Of a stretch of DNA of 64,000 nucleotides, positions 35,270 through 41,905 are shown one piece after another. Position 1 is the stretch's first letter. Each line of letters begins with the position of its first letter. Source of the stretch: Achromobacter kerstersii. Lineage in GTDB: Bacteria; Pseudomonadota; Gammaproteobacteria; Burkholderiales; Burkholderiaceae_B. A model generated the notes under the pieces. That model had not been told where the DNA came from and did not search any database. It worked only from the letters and a program-made list of their open reading frames with translations. The stretch is from assembly GCF_902859595.1 (NCBI RefSeq), contig NZ_CADIJQ010000005.1:124001-188000 (forward strand), in the 5' to 3' direction. The translations under genes were made by a program, and so were the position numbers.

Positions 35270-35287
35270 TTACCTACTACTAGATAG
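35270..35287. promoter_or_regulatory. Predicted TetR operator D (orphan copy)
   Basis: TTACCTA-CTAC-TAGATAG: left arm as in operator A, right arm as in B and C. No start codon stands at the expected distance, so it may be an auxiliary site or the remnant of a lost third gene copy. Confidence 0.5.
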
Positions 35288-35349
35288 ACAGCGCAAGCCG
35301 GTTTTGTGAAACCAGATATTTCATGATGCAGGGCGGCAACACGTCCGCC

Positions 35350-35404
35350 CCCTATACGCCCTATACGCCCTATACGCCCTATACGCCCTATACGCCCTTA
35401 TACG
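35350..35404. repeat. Nine-base tandem repeat CCCTATACG
   Basis: Five perfect head-to-tail units of CCCTATACG (35350-35394) and one with an extra T (35395-35404), followed by degenerate CGCCC-rich sequence. There are no unique spacers, so it is a microsatellite-like array and not a CRISPR. Copy number is likely variable between isolates. Confidence 0.9.
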
Positions 35405-35434
35405 CCCTACCCGCCCCAGGCCGCCCTAGTCCGC

Positions 35435-36166
35435 CTAGGACCGGCTCGCAGATACCAGCACCATCATCGGCCTGTCCTGCTCTTCGGCCAGCGCGGGCTG
35501 CGCCGCCAGTTGCTCAGGCGTTGGCGCCCACTCTTCTACATGCCGGATCGTAAAGCCCGTCTGGATCAGCAGGTTCAGGTAGGCGCCCAACGTGCGATGC
35601 TGCTTGACCACGCCCTTGGCCAGCCAATCTGTGGTGCGCGGTCCTTGCAATGCGTATTGGTTCAGCGGCCAGATACGCCTGCCCGACGCGTCCTGCACAA
35701 ACCCCGGTTGCGCCGGCGCGGTGTAGATAGGATGCTCGGCCGAAAACACGAAGTGTCCGGCCGGCGTCAACGCACGGTGAACGGTGGCGAACAGGTCGGC
35801 CAGATGCTCGATGTAGTGCAGCGTCAGCGAGCTATAGGCCAGGTCATACCCGCTCACCGGCAATTGCAGGTGCTCAAGATCAGCGCGCTCGTAGTGAATG
35901 CGGGGCGACTGCGTGGTGACCCGCGCCCGGTCCAGCATGTTCTGCGACACATCCAGGCCCCGCACCTCGGCTGCGCCCTGCTCATCGGCCCACCGGCAAA
36001 ACCAGCCGAAGCCGCAACCCAGGTCGATGACGCGACGGCCGCGCACGTCGGGCATCAAGGCACGCAACGCCGGCCACTCGGGCGCGCCGGCCAGGCCGTG
36101 CACCGACCGCGCCATCTGGCTATAGCCTTCGAAGAATTCGGGGGTGTCGTAGATGTTCTGCGTCAT
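35435..36166 (-). CDS. Class I SAM-dependent methyltransferase
   Basis: 243 residues from the ATG at 36166 (AGGAG at the right distance). SAM-binding motif I is VIDLGCGFGWFCRWA, motif II GLDVSQNMLDRA, then DLAYSSLTLHYIEHL and a PAGHFVFSAEHP post-motif typical of UbiE/SmtA-like small-molecule methyltransferases. Substrate unknown. It lies in the same direction as the AraC gene upstream, with a 51 bp gap. Confidence 0.87.
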   Translation of the reverse strand: MTQNIYDTPEFFEGYSQMARSVHGLAGAPEWPALRALMPDVRGRRVIDLGCGFGWFCRWADEQGAAEVRGLDVSQNMLDRARVTTQSPRIHYERADLEHLQLPVSGYDLAYSSLTLHYIEHLADLFATVHRALTPAGHFVFSAEHPIYTAPAQPGFVQDASGRRIWPLNQYALQGPRTTDWLAKGVVKQHRTLGAYLNLLIQTGFTIRHVEEWAPTPEQLAAQPALAEEQDRPMMVLVSASRS

Positions 36167-36217
36167 GCTGCGGCTCCTGGCAAATGCCTGCGGCAAGCAT
36201 GCCACGCAGGGCCGACC

Positions 36218-37195
36218 TTACCAAGACCGTGGCGACACGCCATACCGCGCTTTGAAGATTTTGCTGAAGTGGCTCAGGCTGGAAATCCCGACGTCGCCCG
36301 CAGCCTGCGTCACGCTCATGCCGGCGGCAAGCAAGTCCGACGCGCGTTCAAGCCGCATATCGCTCAGGTACGCATGCACCGACCGGCCCATGCTGTCGCG
36401 CATCAACTGCTGCAAGCGCTTCTCCGACAGCCCAACCGTTTTCGCCAACAGCCCGGGCGGCCAATGCTCGGCATAGCGTTCGCGCAGCAGCGCGCAGGCC
36501 TGATGCACCCGCGAAAGCTCGTCGGCCGCTGGCCCGTTCAGCGCATCCGGCAGCGACAGCAATTGCACAAACCCCGACAGCATCTCCAATGATTTGGCGC
36601 GATACCAAAGCCGCCGCGCCTCGGCGGCGGGTGGCGGATCGCGAGTCAGGCTGCTGGCCAGCGCCAACAGGCTGGCGGGCGCGTCCAGCGCGGCGACCAA
36701 CGAGCCGTGCGCCGGCACGCTGACGTCCTGCCGGAACCGCTGCCGCAATAGCGTCACGGGCCCGGTGTCGCCCGCACGCGCCAACGCCTCGGGCGTGTAG
36801 CGGATATCCACCATCCGCACCCGCTGATTCGCGGGCAAATGCGTGGCCCAGCCCACCGGCCGTTCATGGTTGAACAACAGCGCCGCGCCTGCGGCCACTC
36901 GCAAGGGTTCACCGCCTTCGAGCGCCAACGTGGCTTCGCCTTCCTGCCAGACCTGCATGCCAAAGACGGGCGCCCCCGGTGCGGGAATCGTCAAGGAACG
37001 CTTGGGGCTGCCGTCCAGCACCACCAGGCTCACGCCGTCGTCGACGCGCAACACGCATTCGATGATGGCTTCCCATTCGTCGGTGGCAGGCACCGTCGGC
37101 AAGGTACCCCGCCACCATTCATGCGGCTTTGCGCGCGTGGTGTTGGGGTCAGGCAGAGACGGAAGGGACAAGGGCGCGGTGGCGCGGGCGGACAT
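36218..37195 (-). CDS. AraC-family regulator (siderophore-receptor type)
   Basis: 325 residues from the ATG at 37195; the frame is open another 67 codons upstream but that part is low-complexity and no ribosome site helps to decide. The C-terminal 100 residues contain both HTH motifs (LLAKTVGLSEKRLQQLMRDS and VTQAAGDVGISSLSHFSKIFKARYG). The N-terminal part is a cupin-like effector domain. Divergent to a TonB-dependent siderophore receptor, it resembles PchR/AlcR-type activators that use the imported siderophore as inducer. Confidence 0.85.
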   Translation of the reverse strand: MSARATAPLSLPSLPDPNTTRAKPHEWWRGTLPTVPATDEWEAIIECVLRVDDGVSLVVLDGSPKRSLTIPAPGAPVFGMQVWQEGEATLALEGGEPLRVAAGAALLFNHERPVGWATHLPANQRVRMVDIRYTPEALARAGDTGPVTLLRQRFRQDVSVPAHGSLVAALDAPASLLALASSLTRDPPPAAEARRLWYRAKSLEMLSGFVQLLSLPDALNGPAADELSRVHQACALLRERYAEHWPPGLLAKTVGLSEKRLQQLMRDSMGRSVHAYLSDMRLERASDLLAAGMSVTQAAGDVGISSLSHFSKIFKARYGVSPRSW

Positions 37196-37397
37196 AGGAG
37201 AGGCGGGCGGGAGAAAGGCGAAACCACAAAGAGAAAGCGAAACGCGAAAGCCAAGAACTGAAGGCCAAGGCACTGAAGAACACGGCCCCGAAGACAACCC
37301 AGACCGCGCAGAAAAACGGGGGGGCAGCAAAACCGTTAATCGGCGCCGAAAAAACGTCAGACAGGCGGCAAGACTTCTGGAATCATGCCGACGCACA

Positions 37398-37416
37398 GGA
37401 ATGATTCTTGTTAATT
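37398..37416. promoter_or_regulatory. Possible Fur box before the siderophore receptor
   Basis: The minus strand reads AATTAACAAGAATCATTCC, matching about 11 of 19 positions of the Fur consensus, with the right half (AATCATT) well kept. It lies 25 bp before the receptor start. The match is modest. Confidence 0.4.
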
Positions 37417-37440
37417 ATAAATTGCCCCAGGGGAAATACC

Positions 37441-39663
37441 GTGTCCTTTTCCGTCAAGCCGCTGCCGTTGGCGCTGCTGGCTGCCCTTGCCGCGTCGGTC
37501 CCCGCCGCCGCCCAGACCACTCAAACCGGCCAAGCTGCCCCAGGGGCGGCCACTGGCGTGACCACGCTCGCCCCCGTGCTGGTGCAAGGCGCACGTGACG
37601 CCTCGCCCACGTCCGGCGCCGACTACGTTGCGACGCGCAGCCGCTCGGGCACCAAATCGGACGCGGCGCTGATCGACACCCCGCAAACCATCAACGTCAT
37701 CACCCGCAATGAAATGGACGAGCGCGGCGTGACCTCCGTCGCCCAGGCCGTCCGCTACACCCCCGGCGTGTTCGCTCAATACGGCGACAACGACGTGCGC
37801 TATGACTGGCTGACCGTGCGCGGTTTCACACCATCGCGGTATCTGGATGGGCTGCTGCTGCCGTTTGGCGCGCGCGGCTATTCGCAACCGCGCATCGACA
37901 CCTATGGCCTTGAGCGCATCGAAATCCTGAAAGGCCCGTCGTCGGGACTGTATGGACAAAGCGCGCCCGGCGGTCTGGTCAACATGACCAGCAAACGTCC
38001 CACGGCCGAACCCTTCAATGAAGTGGTGTTGCAAGCCGGCAGCTTCAACCGCTATCAAGGCGCGTTCGACTTTTCTGGCCCGGCCGACGAAGAAGGCAAA
38101 TTCCTGTACCGCCTGACCGGCACGCTGCGCGACAGCGACACGCAGTACCAGCACGTGGACGACGAACGCCAATTCATCGCCCCCAGCTTCACGTGGCGCC
38201 CGTCGTCTGACACCAGCTTGAACCTCAGCGCGCAGTATCAGAAGATCACCAGCCACGGCGGCGGCGGCGCGCCCGTGCTGCCCGTCATCGGCACGCTGGA
38301 AAAGAGCGCCACCGCGGGCTACATCCCGCGCGACCGCTTCGTGGGCGAGCCGGGCTACGACATCTTCACCAACGAACAAGCGATGGTCGGCTACACGTTG
38401 GACCACCGTATGAACGACACGTGGAGCCTGCGCCAAAGCGCCCGCTACACCAATGTCGATACCAACACGCGCCGCGTGCAGATCGGCGCAATGCTGTCGG
38501 ACACTCAAGCCGTCCGCTACGCCTGGGCCTTTCCGGAAACGTCGCACACCTTCCAGATCGACAACCAGTTGAACGCCAAATTCAACGCCGGCCCCACGCG
38601 CCATGACGTCACCTTCGGCCTGGACTACCTGCGCGAAAAATCCCGCTACAACGAGAGCAGCCTGGGCCTGATGCTGCCGCCGGCCTCGCCGCTGTTCAAC
38701 GTGTTCGACCCGGACTACGGCACGCCCGTGACGCGCCCCGCCACGGCCAACAAGATCAACATGACGCGCAGCCAGCTGGGCCTGTACGCGCAAGACCAGA
38801 TCGAACTTGACCGTCTGCGCTTCACCTTCGCCGGCCGCTACGACTGGACCGAAGGCACCACCAACAACGGCGTCGCGGGCAGCGGCGGCCAATGGGCGTG
38901 GACATCGCGCACTGCCGATGCCGACCGCTTCACCGGCCGCGCGGGTGTGACCTACCGCTTCGACAACGGCATCGCGCCTTACTTCAGCTACTCCACGTCG
39001 TTCCAGCCGATGACGGGCATCACGCGCGACGGCTCGCCGCTCAAACCCACCACCGGCGAACAATACGAAGCCGGCGTGAAGTACCAGCCCGACGGCTACG
39101 CCAGCTTCGTCACGCTGTCGGCCTTCCAGATCACGCAGAAAAACGTCAGCACGCCGGACCCGGTGAACACCAGCTTTGTCGTGCAGACGGGCGAAGCGCA
39201 GGTGCAGGGCATCGAACTTGAAGGCAAGGCCAGCTTTGACAATGGCCTGGACCTGACGATGTCGTACGCGCTGAGTGACAGCGAAGTCACGAAAACCAAT
39301 GTCGCCGCCCAACGCGGCAATCAGATGATCTTCGTGCCGCGTCATCAGGCCGCGCTGTGGGCCGACTACACCCTGCGCGACGGCCCGCTGCAAGGCGTGG
39401 GGGTGGGCGCAGGCGTCACGTATCGCGGGGGCTTCTACGGCGACTTGAACAACCGCTACGCCATCCCCGCCGTCACGCTGGTGGATGCCACCATCCGCTA
39501 CGATCTGGGCCGCGCCAGCCCGTCGCTTGCCGGCGCGCAAGTCGCGCTGAACGTCTCCAACCTGTTCGACAAACGCTACGTCGCCAACTGCCTGGGCACA
39601 GCCGTCAGTTGCTACTGGGGCGCGGAACGCACGGTGATGGCGACGTTGCGGTATCGCTGGTGA
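37441..39663 (+). CDS. TonB-dependent siderophore receptor (FhuA-like)
   Basis: Outer-membrane importer of a ferric siderophore. The GTG at 37441 follows AGGGGAAA and gives 740 residues with a signal peptide ending AAAQ near 25. The plug has PQTINVITRNEMDERGVTSVAQAVRYTPGV-type TonB-box and plug blocks, TVRGFTPSRYLDG, and IEILKGPSSGLYGQSAPGGLVN. The 22-strand barrel ends in the aromatic VMATLRYRW. There is no N-terminal STN signalling domain, so control is by the adjacent AraC protein and perhaps Fur rather than a sigma/anti-sigma pair. A CNC-x-C-like pair in NCLGTAVSCYWG suggests a disulfide loop. Confidence 0.92.
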   Translation: MSFSVKPLPLALLAALAASVPAAAQTTQTGQAAPGAATGVTTLAPVLVQGARDASPTSGADYVATRSRSGTKSDAALIDTPQTINVITRNEMDERGVTSVAQAVRYTPGVFAQYGDNDVRYDWLTVRGFTPSRYLDGLLLPFGARGYSQPRIDTYGLERIEILKGPSSGLYGQSAPGGLVNMTSKRPTAEPFNEVVLQAGSFNRYQGAFDFSGPADEEGKFLYRLTGTLRDSDTQYQHVDDERQFIAPSFTWRPSSDTSLNLSAQYQKITSHGGGGAPVLPVIGTLEKSATAGYIPRDRFVGEPGYDIFTNEQAMVGYTLDHRMNDTWSLRQSARYTNVDTNTRRVQIGAMLSDTQAVRYAWAFPETSHTFQIDNQLNAKFNAGPTRHDVTFGLDYLREKSRYNESSLGLMLPPASPLFNVFDPDYGTPVTRPATANKINMTRSQLGLYAQDQIELDRLRFTFAGRYDWTEGTTNNGVAGSGGQWAWTSRTADADRFTGRAGVTYRFDNGIAPYFSYSTSFQPMTGITRDGSPLKPTTGEQYEAGVKYQPDGYASFVTLSAFQITQKNVSTPDPVNTSFVVQTGEAQVQGIELEGKASFDNGLDLTMSYALSDSEVTKTNVAAQRGNQMIFVPRHQAALWADYTLRDGPLQGVGVGAGVTYRGGFYGDLNNRYAIPAVTLVDATIRYDLGRASPSLAGAQVALNVSNLFDKRYVANCLGTAVSCYWGAERTVMATLRYRW

Positions 39664-39700
39664 TGGGCGGGTAATGGGCGGGTGAAGGGCGGGTGAATGG
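39663..39700. repeat. Short imperfect direct repeats GGGCGGGTRA
   Basis: Three near-tandem copies of an 11-12 base unit (ATGGGCGGGTA, ATGGGCGGGTGA, AGGGCGGGTGA) directly after the receptor stop codon. No clear function; slippage sequence. Confidence 0.5.
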
Positions 39701-39725
39701 CGACTAAACCCCGCGCGGTCATGGC

Positions 39726-40892
39726 CTATGCCGACAATTCCCGCATGACGGCAATCAGGTCCGACTTGCCTTCGAAACCAATGCCGGGCAAGTCCGGCAT
39801 CGTGACGTAGCCGCCGTCAACCTTCACCCCATCGGGGAATCCGCCAAACGGCTGGAACAGGTCGGGGTAGCTTTCATTGCCGCCCAGCCCCAAGCCCGCT
39901 GCAATGTTCAACGACATCTGGTGGCCGCCGTGCGGAATGCAGCGGCTGGCCGACCAGCCATGCTCGCGCAGCATGTCCAGCGTGCGCAAATACTCCACCA
40001 GCCCATAGCTCAGCGCGCAATCAAATTGCAGCCAATCGCGGTCGGGGCGCATGCCGCCGTAGCGGATCAGGTTGCGCGCATCCTGCATCGAAAACAGGTT
40101 TTCGCCTGTCGCCATCGGGTTCGCGTAGTAGTTGCGCAAGGTCGCCTGCAACTCGTAATCCAGCGGATCGCCCGCCTCTTCATACCAAAACAGGTCGTAC
40201 TGCGACAGCGCCTTGGCGTACTGGATGGCCGTATCCAGATCGAAGCGGCCATTGGCGTCCACCGCCAGCTTCTGCCCGTCTTGCAGCACGCTCAAGATGG
40301 AATCGATGCGGCGCAGATCTTCGTCCAGCGACGCGCCGCCAATCTTCTTCTTCACCACCGTATAGCCACGGTCGATATAGCTGCGCATTTCGTCTTTGAG
40401 CTTGCCGTGGTCCTGGCCCGGGTAGTAATAGCCGCCGGCCGCATAGACGAACACGCGGCGGTCGGCCTGGCCGTTGCCGTAGCGGTCGGCCAGCAGCTGG
40501 AACAACGGCTTGCCTTCTATCTTCGCCACCGCATCCCACACCGCCATATCGATCGTGCCAATCGCCACCGAACGCTCGCCATGGCCGCCCGGTTTTTCGT
40601 TCGTGAACATGGCGTTCCAGATCTTGTGCGGGTCCAGATTCTTGCCCGTCGCGTCCAGCAACGACTCCGGGTCGGCTTCCATGATGCGCGGGATGAAACG
40701 CTCGCGCATCAGCTTGCCCTGGCCGTACCGGCCATTCGAATTGAAGCCATAGCCCACCACCGGCTTGCCGTCGCGGATCACATCGGTGATTACGGCGACC
40801 AGACTCAGCGTCATCTTGCTGAAATCGATATACGCGTTGCGAATGGGCGAGCTGATGGGAAGGGTCTGTTCGCGGATCTCGACGATTTTCAT
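39726..40892 (-). CDS. tarD: D(-)-tartrate dehydratase (enolase superfamily)
   Basis: 388 residues from ATG 40892 (CAGGAG ribosome site). The sequence is strikingly like the characterised Bradyrhizobium D-tartrate dehydratase: SSPIRNAYIDFSKMT, NEKPGGHGERSVAIGTIDMAVWDAVAKI, YYYPGQ, and RCIPHGGHQMSLN. The enolase-superfamily acid/base Lys183 lies in VVKKKIGG (KKK here instead of KMK), metal ligand Asp212 in VDANGRF, Glu in ATGENLF, and the catalytic His in HGGHQ. It dehydrates D-tartrate to oxaloacetate. It is divergent from a LysR regulator across 112 bp. Confidence 0.88.
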   Translation of the reverse strand: MKIVEIREQTLPISSPIRNAYIDFSKMTLSLVAVITDVIRDGKPVVGYGFNSNGRYGQGKLMRERFIPRIMEADPESLLDATGKNLDPHKIWNAMFTNEKPGGHGERSVAIGTIDMAVWDAVAKIEGKPLFQLLADRYGNGQADRRVFVYAAGGYYYPGQDHGKLKDEMRSYIDRGYTVVKKKIGGASLDEDLRRIDSILSVLQDGQKLAVDANGRFDLDTAIQYAKALSQYDLFWYEEAGDPLDYELQATLRNYYANPMATGENLFSMQDARNLIRYGGMRPDRDWLQFDCALSYGLVEYLRTLDMLREHGWSASRCIPHGGHQMSLNIAAGLGLGGNESYPDLFQPFGGFPDGVKVDGGYVTMPDLPGIGFEGKSDLIAVMRELSA

Positions 40893-41004
40893 GAGGGGTC
40901 TCCTGATGCGCCGACTGTGGCGGCGTTGTGGCTGCGGAACCCCTAGCGTAGGGGCGATCACCCGCACTAAGATTCACTCATATTCATTTGATTATTAACT
41001 TTCA

Positions 41005-41904
41005 GTGAAAACCGAAATCGCGTCCGAACTGGAATTTTTCATCCACCTGGCCCGGCTAGGCAGCCTGTCCGCCGCCGCGCGCGAGCTGGATCTGACACCG
41101 CCCGCCGCCACCAAGCGGCTGGCGCTGATGGAACGGCGGTTGGGCGTGCGGCTGGTCAACCGCAGCACTCGAACCCTTAGCCTGACGAGCGAAGGCGAGA
41201 CCTATCTTTCCCACGCGGTGAAGATCCTGGCGGACTTGCGCGACATGGAAGACGCGGTTTCCAGCAGCGGCGCCACGCCACGCGGCGTGCTGAAAGTGAA
41301 CGCCACGCTGGGTTTTGGCCGCACGACCATCGCCCCGCTGGTGTCAGACTTCGCCAAGCGGTATCCCGACGTGCAGGTGCAGCTAGAGGTCACGGACCGG
41401 CCCGTTGATCTGGTGGAAAGCGGATTCGATCTGGCGATCCGGTTCGGCGAACTGCCCGATAAACGCCTAAGCGCCCGGCGCGTAATGTCCAACGGCCGCT
41501 TCCTATGCGCCTCCCCCCGTTATCTGGACAAACACGGCACGCCCGCCACGCTAGCCGATCTGGCCTCGCACCGCTGCATCCTGCATACGCAAAACGATGA
41601 AGCGCACGGCGTGTGGCGGTTCATGCACGCAGGCGAAAGCGTGGCCATCAAAGTGGACGGCGCGTTGTCCAGTAATGACGGCGATATCGTGCTGGGTTGG
41701 GCACTGGATGGCCACGGCATTTTGATCCGCTCGGAATGGGATCTGGCCAAGTATTTGAAAAGCGGACGGCTGCGGGTGGTGTTACCCGACTACACACTGC
41801 CATCCGCGGATCTTTTTGTTTATTACCCGCAACGCAGAAATCAAACTGCGCGGGCGCGAGCGTTTATTGATTATCTGGTTGAGGTGTTTCAGCGGCCGAG
41901 TTGA
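41005..41904 (+). CDS. LysR-family regulator divergent to tarD
   Basis: 299 residues with a GTG start and no clear ribosome site. N-terminal HTH: FFIHLARLGSLSAAARELDLTPPAATKRLALMERRLGVRL; C-terminal periplasmic-binding-like effector domain with GFDLAIRFGELPD. The divergent placement suggests it activates tarD in response to tartrate. The 40955-41008 spacer contains AT-rich ATTCA direct repeats and a TTCACT/AGTGAA dyad that could be its binding region. Its stop is one base from the convergent exoprotein stop. Confidence 0.87.
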   Translation: MKTEIASELEFFIHLARLGSLSAAARELDLTPPAATKRLALMERRLGVRLVNRSTRTLSLTSEGETYLSHAVKILADLRDMEDAVSSSGATPRGVLKVNATLGFGRTTIAPLVSDFAKRYPDVQVQLEVTDRPVDLVESGFDLAIRFGELPDKRLSARRVMSNGRFLCASPRYLDKHGTPATLADLASHRCILHTQNDEAHGVWRFMHAGESVAIKVDGALSSNDGDIVLGWALDGHGILIRSEWDLAKYLKSGRLRVVLPDYTLPSADLFVYYPQRRNQTARARAFIDYLVEVFQRPS

Positions 41905-41905
41905 A

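Larger units (their letters stand above)
35098..35434. other. Regulatory and repeat-rich intergenic region
   Basis: About 340 bp without a supported gene. It holds the copy 2 promoter with operator C, a further related palindrome (operator D) and a nine-base tandem repeat array at 35350-35404. A 77-codon open frame over the array encodes only YTP repeats and is not treated as a gene. Confidence 0.5.

Noticed and set aside
35350..35404. Possible CRISPR array
   Set aside because: Units are nine bases, directly adjacent, without unique spacers, and no cas genes occur.
35323..35553. A plus-strand frame of YTP repeats
   Set aside because: Arises from the CCCTATACG array and runs into the methyltransferase gene; no ribosome site.
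37411..39540. A 709-codon minus-strand frame opposite the siderophore receptor
   Set aside because: Antisense shadow; the plus-strand receptor has all family motifs and the reverse frame has none.
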